Numbered from the stretch's first letter, positions 12,586 to 24,486 are shown. The stretch is DNA of 64,000 bases from Epiperipatus broadwayi (GCA_028023455.1 JAQFVV010006547.1:496001-560000), one strand, 5' to 3'. Numbers and translations: made by a program. The notes: a model not told the origin generated them from the sequence alone.

Positions 12586-13098
12586 AGATGAAAACAGTGA
12601 TAAAATATATCAAATGGATGATCAATGAATCCACTGGATTTATCCCAATGCATCTTTATTTTTTAGGCAGCTTTTTTTTACTAATTAAAACCCCTCTTCC
12701 CATGGAGATTGATAACATTGACACAAATCAGGTCTGGGAAAAGGCCTGTTTGCTTGAAAACCACTTGATTTATCCCAATGCATCTTTATTTGGACAGCTT
12801 TTCTTTAATAATTAAAACCCTATTTCCCATGGAGATTGATAACATTCACACAAATCAGGTCTGGGAAAAGGACTGTTTGCTTGAAAAATATGACCAATAG
12901 ATGAAAAAGAAACAGGGAATTATGAATCCCCATCAGTTTAATGCAGATCTGATTTTTGTTCATATCCCATATGTAAGTAATCCTGCAAAGAACCAATACA
13001 AGAGTTCTTTTCTCCTCTACAATGGCCCATTGACTATCCAAAAAAATGTGGGGGTGTGCATTAGTCCTAGAAAGAGATCACATAAAGGAAACATATAG
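12586..13098 (+). pseudogene. pol: gypsy integrase C-terminal region
   Basis: The first piece, from 12588, reads MINESTGFIPMHLYF, matching the ESTGxSPFxLxFG block that follows the integrase core in Ty3/gypsy Pol. A second frame (12901-13098) gives QFNADLIFVHIPYV..LLYNGPLTI, corresponding to the GDLVWVH..P....WxGPYxV C-terminal domain. RNase H and the DDE core are missing between the RT (ending 12436) and this piece, so an internal deletion of more than 1 kb is implied. The segment between the two pieces is disrupted by a tandem duplication (12632-12888). The element cannot be autonomous. Confidence 0.75.
12632..12888 (+). repeat. ~127-bp tandem duplication inside the integrase remnant
   Basis: The stretch beginning CCACTGGATTTATCCC (about 12632-12760) is repeated at once (about 12761-12888, CCACTTGATTTATCCC). 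The copies share TCCCATGGAGATTG, AATCAGGTCTGGGAAAAGG and TGTTTGCTTGAAAA and differ by only a few bases. It is younger than most of the decay around it. Confidence 0.85.
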
Positions 13099-13109
13099 TG
13101 TTAGAAGCC

Positions 13110-13365
13110 ACAAGGCATACCAGGAAAACTTTTTGATTAATGAAACATTGACAAAACCCTTAATTAATCTGTTCCCTTGCCAGTTAGAATTGTAGTTACA
13201 AAATTAATTAGAATCATTTTTTTTAATGTTATACTTCTGCTGTTTTTTTGTTTGTGTATATATCTATTTGTACTAATGTATAACCTAAGTTAGGATTGTT
13301 GATCACTCAAATAAGTGAAAGCATTTATTTATTTGTTGTTTTTTCCCCCTCTGGCTGGAGGGATA
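13110..13365 (+). other. 3' untranslated region of the gypsy element
   Basis: AT-rich sequence between the integrase tail and the second 2.8 kb repeat. It ends in CTGGCTGGAGGGATA directly before TGAAGC, a plausible polypurine tract for plus-strand priming. Confidence 0.4.
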
Positions 13366-16158
13366 TGAAGCTATATATATGCGCACATGTATATGCTTCA
13401 TGCCAACTTGTAAATAAATAATTTTTAATTGATGGCTTTCGATTTATAATTAAATAATTTAAATTTATGGAAAATTTATTTAGTAAAAATGTATTTAAAA
13501 CATTTTATTCATTAAAAATTTATTAAAGATACTTTGTGCGTAGTGGTAGGGGGTCAGAAAGAGAGCTAAGATTAATAATTAATATTCCACCTGTATATTC
13601 AATTTTAGAAAATTCTAAGATGCAATTAATTTAAAATTTGGCTAATTAAATTTCTGAATATTTTAGTCAGTAAAGGCAGATTAATTATAGAACATAAGAG
13701 CCTTTATAATTGGTATAGAAATCTTATTTAAGTAAAAAAAATAATTTTGTATTTTATATTTAGAATGTTTTCAATATTTTATCTTGTAGTAAAATGTGTT
13801 AATATATATTTAATTACTGTCAGGAATGCCATAGACAAAAGGCATTAGGAATTTGGAAAACTTTACTAATTAATAAAATAGATACGAGATTAAATTGTCA
13901 TTAAACTGATCAAAATTGTTATCAGTAAAAATATATTTTAATTAAAATTAATCTGGATATCTTTTGTCTAAAGTCATATAAATACCTCAGAAAATATTAA
14001 AGATTATTCTTATGTTTATTATTTCATTATTTTAAGAAGATTTTTAAGATTGTAATTATTAAGAATATTTTATTTGATGTACTATGTTAACCAGTGAGTA
14101 GAAAGTTTGTGTCTGCTTCCCCTTCATTATCTCCCAGGAGCATTATTTCAGAATCCCGATGGAGTTGTTAACTGATGCTTATCTGAAGTTTTCCAAAGTG
14201 TACCTGTACCAATGTTCCTTCATCATCAATGAATTCAGTCTGCTGCTTAACCTACCATGCTGTCATCCCCCAAAATAAGAAGTCACTTAGTCAATTAAAC
14301 CATCTTCAGCCTAATGCGCTCTAAAGAACCAGGCTGTCTTCAATCAGTTATTGTTATCTGAGAAAAAGGTCATGTAGGACCATGTGAATTGTTCCATGGA
14401 AGCTATGTGTCATCCTTATGTTTCACATTGCTCTTCATATATTGTTGTATTTCCAAATCCTTCATGAAGGTAAAGCAGAAACATTTGAACACTAGACTTC
14501 AGATTCCTGCATTTCTATGACCAGTAAAGCAATTTATATATGTTTGATATTTCTTTTACTTGTATAATTTATTTTATTTTGTTAATTTTCTTTAATATTT
14601 TACTTTAATTAACCTATGTTGTTAAGAATGATCAAATAGATTGCTAGATACAGTCATTCTTGAAGGTTAGATGTATGCTAAATTTATTAATCTAAAAATC
14701 AGATGACAGAGGGCTAATTTTTGTAAACACATTTTATTCTGAGAATCATCTTAAAAACAAACAAATTAATTAAAAGAGCCAAAATGTTTGAAACCTCTCC
14801 TCTCATCTCTCATAAATTTTGTTTTTTTAAAACATAATCTGTCATGCATTTCAATTACAGATTTTACTTTTGCAATTGGAAAACCAGATGTTTTTATAAA
14901 CAATTATAAAACTTGAATTAGTTTTGAAAATAATATTAAAAATGGAATTGATTTTCAATTTATTTGAAGGTACAAATATATGTCATTTGAATTACGTTAG
15001 CCAGAAATATATCATTATAATTATATTTGTAAATTGTAGACCTCTTATGCTATTGTGAAATATATTGCTTTTAGTGTGAGATCTGTATGGTAGACCTTCT
15101 ATTAAGCAGAGTATTTGAAACTTTTAATTCATTTAAGTGTATTAGGCCTTAGTTTGGCCAGTAAGGTGATATATGACTCCTTGTTTAAACTTATAATGTA
15201 GTCACTCATGCTTAGCTTTGTTAATCTTTTAATTTCGCGCTTTCATAGTTAAGAGTTATTTATCACTCTCCATTTTTATTAAATTTGTGTTGCTGCACTA
15301 TTCAGTTTTATTCAGTTGCATATTTTGTCTTTAAGCAGACATTCATTCCTGCTTTTCGGAAATTGATTTGTAGATTTACCTTGATATGATCATGCTAAAG
15401 GCAGACATATCTCTCATAATTTCATATTCAGAGGATCTCTGTTATTATTCATAGTATGATTGATGCAGACACTAATTCCTGTGATAGTAATAGTGTCATT
15501 ACTGTTTGTAGGTTCAGACATTCATTCCTGCTCCATATGATTCTATAATCCAATGGAATTCTTGGGTACAGTCTTGCTAAGGCAAGCATTTCCCATTCTC
15601 TTTTTTATTGTCAATTATATTCATTTGTTGTTCTTAACCTGGCACCATGCTTAATATTTATTAATGTATTTTAAAGCCTGAGATTCCAAGTGGGCAATCT
15701 GTCATAATTCTGTGTGTATAATGGTTATATATTAATGATTGTAGCTTTGATAAAGTTAAGTACATACTTCTATCGTAAGCTTGCTTGATTATTTGTTAAT
15801 TAATTGGTAAAACATTGTAGAATGTCCACCCTAGACATTAAAGCTTATAGTACCTCTATTGTTTAAGTTACCATAACTTAATCTACTTAGTTATTAATTA
15901 AAATTTTATTTTAAAGTTAGAAATGCAATATAATCTTAGATTTAAATCTAAACATACAAAATTTATTTCTCTTTAGTTTTCTTTTACTATTGTTACTAAT
16001 AAATTATTTTTAAACATAATGTTTCACATTTTGTGTTCTCTTTATCACAGTTCATTAAACAATTATTTAATATAGTTTTAAGAGTTTCTTGTATTTCCCT
16101 GACTAAGTGGGATATAAGAAAAGGGCTTATCTGCTAACCTCAGATATGTTGGTCAAGT
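13366..16158 (+). repeat. 2.8 kb direct repeat, probable 3' LTR (first part)
   Basis: Matches 5215 to about 7910. It starts with TGAAGC inside a near-palindrome at 13367-13399. It is interrupted after 16158 by a 2.5 kb insertion and resumes at 18651-18714. Many point differences from the 5' copy show an old insertion. Confidence 0.6.
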
Positions 16159-18641
16159 GAGAAAAATACGATGTACCGGTCGAAAAACACATTGATCCAA
16201 CAAACCCCTGAATACAGGTAAAGTACCTTGAGTATGACCATGTACAAGATATATAAATCAGGTACATTGTGAATTCTGCCCTATTTACCTATATCCCCAG
16301 GTCAAAGATCTAATCAATAGCCTTTCTCGATGATGCGATCGAATTCCTTTATTTTCACTGTGCTGGCAGCTGGGTCTTAAAGCATGAGATTTTATTTTAT
16401 TATATTTAAATGAGAACTTGGGTGATTAGTTGATAGGTATATTTAAAAATCAAAATTTATTTAAAATAAAAGTAAATAAAATGATTCGAGAACACTGGTA
16501 GTTTGTTTTAGTTATATATATATTTAAAATCATTAGACATTCTACATTAGTTATTTTACATTAGTTTAACTCAAGCTCAAAAAAAAAAACCAAAAATACA
16601 ATTTTTAAATTAACTTCATAATTATATGATTTCATGACGACTTTATTTATATTAGCGGTCAGCATTGACATTATTGAGTTTGTACAATTTATTTTGTGAA
16701 GTTTATACATCTTTCTTTTGTTTACATTTATTCTCCTTTTTTTTTTTAAATAGCAAAAATTATTTTATACTTAAATGACCACGGATTTCAAAATTCCCCG
16801 TGCACATTTATTACAATCTTGTAATATAGTGGTAGGTTTAAATATCTGCCTAATGCACATATATAAGAATGACTATTTGAATGAATTCTTTATATAAGAT
16901 TTAAAAAAAAAACATTCTTATTGAAAAAGATATGAATTAAATAGACGATTATAAGACTAACTTGACATCTTACTCCACTAACAGATAAAAGATTGATTTC
17001 ATTTCCCTTTATAAAATTAATAATTTGGATTTTCAATAACTAATGTTTTATGACATTAGTGGACCTTGCTGGCATAGCTAATAAATAACTTTAAAACTGT
17101 AAGCGGTTATAATAAAAAAATCTATCAATTAATTATCAAGCAAACAAGCCACTTTAATTGGACTTACAACTAAAATCAAACCTATAAGAATTATATAACG
17201 TGAATTAGCCAAAACCAAATGATTTTAACTAATTACGCAAACGAACAAAAGAGTCAATTACTCAGGTCGAAGATCCTTTCAGTAGAATCATTTCCCTATG
17301 ACTTACATATTAGATAGGCAAAATAAAAGCAAAACAATGTCGGGTTAATAAATATACGAATGCACAGGAGAGAAGAAACGTAAGTAAGAAAATACGAGCC
17401 GGATTACGGACACTCGTATGCCTTTCCAACGAAGAATACAAAGGGAAATCGATACGTCCACATGTCGTGTCCATATATCAATAGGAGATAGGACTTACGG
17501 AGAGCCCTCATATTCGCCTCTATGAATTCTGCTGACAAACCAACTCTATCTCAAACATGCTGTCCGTTTCACAGGTGTATGCGAAGAACGGAAGCTAACT
17601 CCAAATCACAAAATCTATGACCGTTTTAGGTCTTCATGAGACTCCAAGCATTCTTTATTAACCTGAGATATTATAATTATTAAATAGGAACGAATTATAA
17701 TTAAATAGCCCTAAAATGATCTAATACTGCATAGAGAACAACCTGCGTAAACAACTACTTTATATAAGACCTACAAGAAAAAAAAACATACATGTAGAAA
17801 TAAGGGAATTTAATTCTCGAAAAAATTCCCCCTTCCCTCTTTCCTAACTTAAAAAAAAGGCATGATAATTAACTGATGCTATCCAGCAGCGCTGTTACTA
17901 GGTCAAAAATCTATAGCATATTTTATTCTATTTTGAATTACAGAAATATAAAATAATAGAATCCCATTCTGGGAAATCTATAATAAATTTATTTGAAATT
18001 ACAGTAGATTGGTTTAGAAATATATATATATTCGACATAACCTCACTCGCAAAAATAGATCAACTTAAACTTTTAAAATCAAATCGTTCTTTGTTAAAAA
18101 TTCATTTTCCCTAATAAAACATAATTTGCTCTCCTAGCAAACTACGCTCTTTGGACCCCCGCGAGTGAAGTTTGTCAAAATAAAAAAAATCAAAGCATGA
18201 AATCTCATACTTTATTAATAAGCAAAACAAATAAATATTTTCATATTTAACAATTAAAAATATTAGAAAATTATTGTGAGCTTGAGTTATTAAAAGGAAA
18301 AACATTATAAATAATTTAAAAGAACAGGTTAAAGAGACAGTTAAAAAAAAAGATTCTTAATAAACATTAACTTGTGACATTTTTTAAGCCTTACAAAATT
18401 ACATTTAGATTCTAATAATAATTTTTAAAATCTTGACGACAGGATTTAAGCTCTTCGGCATTTTACCTGGAGTTCCCCGGTATGAGTTCACGGGTGAACC
18501 TTGATGGCTGGTGGCATTTGAAGGCAGGTTCTGGCAGCAACATATAGGAAGATTTCAGGTCTCAGGAAGGAAAGGGTGATGATTTACCCTTTTTTACTCC
18601 TCGATCATCATAGCTTGCTTTTTACAACTCTGTCTGTTCTC
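16159..18641. mobile_element. unidentified 2.48 kb insertion in the 3' LTR
   Basis: The first LTR copy runs straight through the point where this segment sits. TGGTCAAGT (16150-16158) lies to the left and TGGTCTAGT (18642-18650) to the right: eight of nine bases agree, suggesting a target-site duplication. Inside I see no coding frame. There is a CpG-containing, GC-richer patch at about 17380-17640 and another at 18430-18600. A transposed non-autonomous element is likely; its class is unknown. Clear terminal inverted repeats were not found. Confidence 0.5.
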
Positions 18642-18650
18642 TGGTCTAGT

Positions 18651-18714
18651 TCTCTGGTATTGGGGTTTGATTTTGTACTGTTTGTGGTAATGTTTATATC
18701 GACATTATACACTG
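18651..18714 (+). repeat. 3' LTR, remaining end
   Basis: TTTGATTTTGTACTGTTTGT and following bases match about 7934-7994 of the 5' copy. This restores the end of the long direct repeat after the insertion. Confidence 0.6.
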
Positions 18715-18794
18715 ACATGTAATAATGATCATTGCTTGGTTTCTAAGATTAATTTTACTGACTATACATATCTGACCATTACAATATGTATAGC

Positions 18795-18857
18795 AAATTA
18801 CTACAGTTTATTTGATAAGTGTCAATGTTGACAATTATCAAATAAACTGAGTAATTT
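18795..18857. repeat. 63-bp near-perfect palindrome
   Basis: The arms AAATTACT(A)CAGTTTATTTGATAA and their complement meet around TGTCAATGTTGACA. An RNA from either strand would form a long hairpin just upstream of the hammerhead. Confidence 0.85.
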
Positions 18858-18913
18858 GAAATACATATATAGATATTGAACAATGACAAAGTTGTATGTG
18901 AGATTATAGTTTG

Positions 18914-18989
18914 GACCAACTGATGAGGGCTGGTTCAGCATGAAACGTGTATCTTGGGGATTATAGATATTTTTCACATGTCTTTGGTC
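18914..18989 (+). ncRNA. hammerhead ribozyme motif (type I), family A, core intact
   Basis: Stem I is GACCAA (18914-18919) pairing with TTGGTC (18984-18989), with one bulged T at 18983. The core is CTGATGA (18920-18926). Stem II is GGGCTG-GTT-CAGCAT (18927-18941), with one G.A mismatch that is a U-A pair in the sister copies (GTGCTG). The second core element is GAAA (18942-18945). Stem III is CGTGT pairing with ACATG (18976-18980) around a 25-nt loop. The cleavage dinucleotide follows: the context GTC ends at 18982. Every invariant core base is present. Known: type I hammerheads occur in Penelope-like elements and retrozymes. Inferred: the ribozyme may have processed transcripts of this repeat family. 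Activity is untested. Confidence 0.75.
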
Positions 18990-19090
18990 ATATGATTATA
19001 GTTATCTCTCTTCACTAGGCATTAAAATGGTATAGAAACCAGTCACTACCCTATGTGAGAGTAGTGTAGTGAAAATTATACAATATAATT

Positions 19091-21640
19091 ATTATTCATT
19101 ATTGAACAACCTCTAGTTTAATAAATGATAATAAAATTATTAATAGTTATAAACTTTCATCATAAAAAGTATGTCTTATTTTACATTAAGTGACTGATAT
19201 ATGTGTTGTGCAGCTATTGAAATTGGAGACCATATTATCAGGAGATGGATGTTAGAAAACTACTTTTAAACCTAGAAAATCAAAATTTTTTTACTTTTAA
19301 AAAGTATTGTATAGAAAATTGGGATTTTTTTTATGGAAGTTAAAGATAAATTTAAATTCTTAATAAAATTATGTTATGAACTCTGTCATCTGTTTTTTTT
19401 TATTTTTTATTCTTGGTTAATGTAATAATTTAACAATTTGAGATTATATGTTACTGCCAATTTTATTTATTTTTTGCTTTTGAAAATAAGCTTTTAATAT
19501 AACTGTGATTTATTTATTTTTGTGTTATAGAGGCAGTTGAAAATTTTGTAGAGCTTAATAAATAGTTTTAAGAAAATGGAACTGATCATTTGATTTTCTT
19601 TTTTTTTTTTGACATCTAAAGCAATAACAGTTTGACATAAGAAGTTATTTACACGTTTCATGTGATGCTATTTGTTAATGAAAACAAATTTGTAATAAAT
19701 TTATAATTTTTGAATTAAGCAGGCAGTAAATTTTATTCGAATTTAAAAATTATTTTTGATTCTTTACAAAAAAGGGATAGAAAACTAACTAGATTGTTTC
19801 CTTTTTTATTTTTTAATGATTGATAAAGAAATTTGCCTTTATAAATTACTATAGTTTTTATTTCATTTTTAAAATTAAGCAATAAATTTTTAATGTAGAA
19901 TTAAAAGTTTTTTTGTTTTTATGCCACATACCAATTGAAAATATATGCGTTAAATATAGCATTATTCAACTTTTTCATTAATGTTTGCACTATTAATGGC
20001 AATTATGATCTTATATTCTTGTGATTCCGTGACTGCTGAGCTAACAGTGTTCAAAGAGGAAAGTTTCAAATTTATAAATCTTGAGATAATAGTGGTGACA
20101 TGTATAAAAATAAATGAAAGAATAAAAAAAAACATAAGAGTATATAGAATTAATATATTTAAAAGAATTTTACTCTTATATTTTGGAAAAAATGGTTGTG
20201 ACATATGGATTATGAGTTCTAAAAAAATGTAAAAAAATATAAACTATGTAAAAATTATATTGAGAATGATACAGTTGGATGGAAAAAGAAATCAATGGAT
20301 TCAAACCAAACTGGAAGTATTAATATTATTTATATATATGACAAATTATCAGCCTGAAATTAACTTGTGTTATCCTATAGCATAGTAAGATTAACTAATA
20401 ATAATATATGATTATCATAATTAATAGTTTGGCATTGTTAGAATATCTTTTAATATACTTTATTCTAATATATTAATTTCAGAATGACATCATAACTTGT
20501 ACTTAACCCCATACCACTGAAATTTATTAAAAAGAAAAGGGCTCATGATAACAAAAATAAATTGATATGAAGAGATCAGAAGCATCTTTGGAAAAACTCT
20601 AATTTGAGGTGGGATTATAATATCAAAAAATTTCTAGATGCAATGAAAACATTTGTCAGAAATTTGTGGGAAATATTGGAGACACATTTCTTTTGTCATG
20701 GGCTGTTATTGCTTGATGGTGATAATTTATGTATCTGTTTTGCTGACCATCCATTCAAGTGGGTGATTATATAAGAGTGCAAGTGATTCTATGCTGCTTT
20801 TAGATACTTATGACTACTTTCTTTTGCAGGTTTTTTTTTGTCAATTTTTTTCTCATTTTTTTATAGTTTTGTTTAAAATATATTTTTTAAATTTTATTAG
20901 ATTTTTAAAAAATGTCAACTTTAATTTTTTACCTCATTAATTTTTTCAATAATTTTTTTTTTTTTTAATTGTGGAGTTTTTTGAATCTCAGTATTTCTAA
21001 TTCTATTTCTCATTTTATTTTTTTATATCTATTCAATTTTCTAAGTTCACTTTGAAGCTGGAAATATAGTACATATTTCTGCTTCACCTAGTGCCAAGGT
21101 CATCAGCACTAGTCTGGGTTTGAACACAATCCTTATTAACTGACACCCATCTCATATTAGGTGATAGTATATTTATAATTATTATAATCTTTTGATTAAT
21201 TTGTATTTTATGATTAACTAACCTTTTATAATAGTTTATTTATTTATAATATTTGTAAAAATGTATATTGTGTTTATTTTATTAAATTGAATTGAATCCT
21301 AGATATCTATAAAATGTTACAAATATTTCAAATTCTTTATTAAAGTTCATTTTCTTCAATTAATCAGTTGGTAACATTTTATATTTATCTTTTAATCAAT
21401 GTACATTTGAGAACCAATTATTTAAACAATGTAAGATTTGTATGAAATGTTTTGTAAATTTCTACTTAGGTTTATGTCAAATATAAGTTTGAAAGTCATT
21501 GTACCAAATTCCTAAAATTTTTCTGAATAAAATCTACATTTTTGTTAATCTAAACCTTAATTAAATAGATTTTGTTAGTACAATGACTGATAAACTTAAT
21601 ATGCTTGTTGTTGTTGTTGTTTTTTAATTAGCAAATCAAC
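19091..21640. other. AT-rich stretch, no gene recognised
   Basis: Overlapping open frames on both strands at 19962-20232 show no family resemblance and are low complexity. Poly-T runs (e.g. 20956-20966) are frequent. Nothing else is supported. Confidence 0.55.
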
Positions 21641-21714
21641 CCTTGGGGCATGTTCATGCAGAATTATAGATTTCCCTCCAAAGCAGGTACCAACCTCAGA
21701 GAAACATTTAGAGT

Positions 21715-21790
21715 GATTGCAATTGGCAGTTGTCACTGTAGATTCAATCCCATAGATAAAGACGAGAACATATAAATAGTGGAAAATTTG
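21715..21790 (+). promoter_or_regulatory. promoter-like block with TATA box, related to 32.03-32.10 kb
   Basis: In order: an inverted CCAAT-like GATTGCAATTGGCAG, TGTAGATTCAATCC (21737-21750), AGATAAAGACG, and a TATA box CATATAAATA (21769-21778). The same order occurs at 32032-32100 with TGTAGATTGAATCC, AGATAAGGACC and ATATAAAAGG. Such spacing fits an RNA polymerase II core promoter. A GC-richer segment follows to about 22080 with an ATG at 22012 and a donor-like GAG|GTAACG at 22053. A shared LTR family could explain both. Confidence 0.35.
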
Positions 21791-22099
21791 ATAAGGATAA
21801 TTAATTAATTATTTATTGAGTTTTATTTGAAGAGTTCACTGAAGAGAGTAGTTTAGTTTTAGTACATCGTGATTAAAGAATGACTGGCTAAAAGATCGAC
21901 CATTGCTTTCTGGAGCTCTGTCCCACCAGCTCATCAATGCCTCCCAGTGCTTTCAACATCTAGCCTGAAACTGTACTGTGTCAAGGAAGCCTGTTAATAA
22001 TCTGACTGTAAATGCCTGTTCAAGCCATGGAATGCCTACTGATTGATTCTGAGGTAACGTCCAATTCGCTGCAAGCCATTGATTCCATTTTACTTGTTT

Positions 22100-24146
22100 T
22101 CCAAATCAATGTTAATTTATATTATCTATATTTGTTTATACAGCTTAGTTTTAAAATGGGTAGTTTAAATTTATTAAATTTAAAATATCAATTCTTATAA
22201 AATCTTACATTATTTTGATGCGGCAAACTTAAATTAAATTTTGTTGGTTTATTTATAATATTTGACTTACTGAAATTGCCAAGTACAAAACTCGATGAAA
22301 AACTAACTTTAAATCCCCTTCCTCTTATTTTCTCCAGTTAAAAATTATTACAGGAGATTTACTTCCCATAAATTAATTAATAGAAAGCTCATTTAGTTTT
22401 GTACATCACATATAAATTTATTTGAATGATTGAAATTATTTTAAAAGTATCTTACTATTACCTCCAATTTAAAATAGCCCTGTAATTATTTCTGAAAGAA
22501 TAAATAATTTTAGTGAATCAATTAAGTAAAATTTATCATAGAATTTTATCAGTCTATATTTCATACATATATTTCATTTGTCAGAAAAATATTAAAATTA
22601 TGATTTACAATTTATTAGTTTGATATTCAATGCCCATCTATGTTAATTAAAACAGTCTTATTTTGTAATCTTTGATAAACTATTTAAGAACTTATTAATA
22701 AATGAAATATTTGTGAAGTGTGGAAAACAATTTATATTTTAGTTAATTTCTTTTTTTATATATATTATATTTATGATTCATTCATTAGTGGACTAAGGTT
22801 TGTGGGGACTTTCTATCGACATCAGGGAACTGATTATTTTAATCAGGAATTCATTGATTAATTTTGTTAGTGATACACTATCTATATATATGTCTAAGGC
22901 ATTAATGTTTTTTATAGCTACAACCATTCATTTATTATTTTGCTTTGCTACTTACTCATCAGGACCTTCGGAAATTTAACTGACCAGTCCAACCTTTTAC
23001 TCTCCCTCAAAGTAGACATAGTTCATACCAAGGGATCCATTTTCAGGCATTGCATTTAAGATGTGTATGGGAAGTCCAGCACATCAAAATATTTTATTAT
23101 TATTCAGAGATATGTTTTGGCTGGAGGGCCAGCATTTCTCATCATCTAGTTGCATTTACTAGGAATTTCCTTTAGCAAAGCCACCCAGAGGTTCATAACT
23201 GACCTCATTTATTTTTGTTGTAATCTATAATAGCATACTGCCTTCTTCATCATTTTATATCTCTATTTAGCAAATCTGAAAGGCTCTCTGCTGTGATGGC
23301 ACATTCTTCACAACCAATTTCGTTAATTAATTAAATATGACTGTATAAGTGTCAATTATTTATTTAAGAACTATTTTGCATTACACACTCATTATATACA
23401 AATGATTTTAAATGTATTAGTGTTTTAAATGCCCATATTTCATATCTTGTAATATATATAAAATAGATTTATTTATAATCTTTTAAAAGGGCTAATAATA
23501 TTTTATTGCTGATTGGTTTTGGCTGACCAATTAACAAAACTTTTACATTGTTTGTCAAAGCTGCATCAAAATGAATTAAAGAAAATAACCAAGTTGTATA
23601 AACAAAGACTTAACTTATTTTGTACTAAATTCCTTAATAAATTCCTATAATATTGTTATTTTAAATAAGCTTAGTTTGTCATCACTCCCAATCTCTAAAG
23701 TTAATTACTCTATTTATTATAATATTTCTTTGATTTAAATTCACTTCTTTATAATGTTGCCAGAAAGAATTATCATTATTATGGTTCAAACCATTAGTAA
23801 TCGATCAAATCATATCTGTACCATTCTGCAATCATCAGAATCCATTAAATCATTGATTTTTCATATAAACCCTTTATTATTTTGAGTCTCTATGTGAACC
23901 ATGACCTCCAGCTGGGACGGAATAAAACCAAGCACTGCTAGTGTCATCACAAACGTTATCCATTAGTCAGAGAGGCAATAGTTTAGGCAAATAGATTAGG
24001 ATTCATCCTTGTCCTGACATATGTATCTTGTGCATGGTTGGATTCAAGGTACTTTTGCTTGGATTATTGGTCTTGTTGAATGAATACACGATTTTGACCG
24101 GCACAACTTTTATAATTCATGTAAAGAAATAGTCTCAACAAAACAT
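22100..24146. other. AT-rich stretch, no gene recognised
   Basis: A slightly GC-richer portion at about 22970-23300 holds no frame or repeat that I can identify. Confidence 0.5.
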
Positions 24147-24158
24147 TTTATAATCTTC
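24147..24158 (+). repeat. 12-bp target-site duplication, left copy
   Basis: TTTATAATCTTC here recurs at 27927-27938 on the other side of the Penelope-like element, marking the insertion boundaries. Confidence 0.75.
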
Positions 24159-24159
24159 A

Positions 24160-24486
24160 ACAAAAAAAAAATCCTTCTCCTTTTTCTTTTCAAAAACTTT
24201 ATTTTTTTATCTCAATGCTGAACATATATATACATTTATATTATACAAAACTCCAACGTTTCAACTGTTTTTATCTCATACAGTCATTTTCAAGGATCTG
24301 CAACAACAAAATTAAATACACATCAATTTAATTTTGTTGTTGCAGATCCTTGAAAATGACTGTATGAGATAAAAACAGTTGAAACGTTGGAGTTTTGTAT
24401 AATATAAATGTATATATATGTTCAGTATTGAGATAAGAAAATAAAGTTTTTGAAAAGAAAAAGGAGAAGGATTTTTTATTTGTTGA
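24160..24486. repeat. palindromic 5' end of the Penelope-like element
   Basis: The left arm (24160-24317) is the reverse complement of the right arm (24326-24486), with the 8-nt spacer ACACATCA. Divergence is minimal, mostly in A-run length. The right arm continues as a direct copy of the 3' pseudo-LTR to about 24555. This arrangement is a hallmark of Penelope-like elements. Confidence 0.9.

Larger units (their letters stand above)
18720..19090 (+). repeat. hammerhead-repeat family A, right copy
   Basis: Contains a 63-bp near-palindrome (18795-18857), an upstream block ATATTGAACAATGACAAAG shared with the copy at 34.67 kb, a hammerhead fold (18914-18989), and a distal block to about 19080. 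The distal block is inverted at 5020-5105. The orientation is opposite to the left half at 5.02-5.21 kb. Confidence 0.75.

Noticed and set aside
19962-20232. Two overlapping frames on opposite strands
   Set aside because: Low-complexity, no family resemblance, typical of chance frames in AT-rich DNA.
21061-21130. CTGATGA on the minus strand followed later by GAAA
   Set aside because: The sequence between does not form a stem II directly before GAAA, and no stem I or III pairs; the local hairpin uses other bases.
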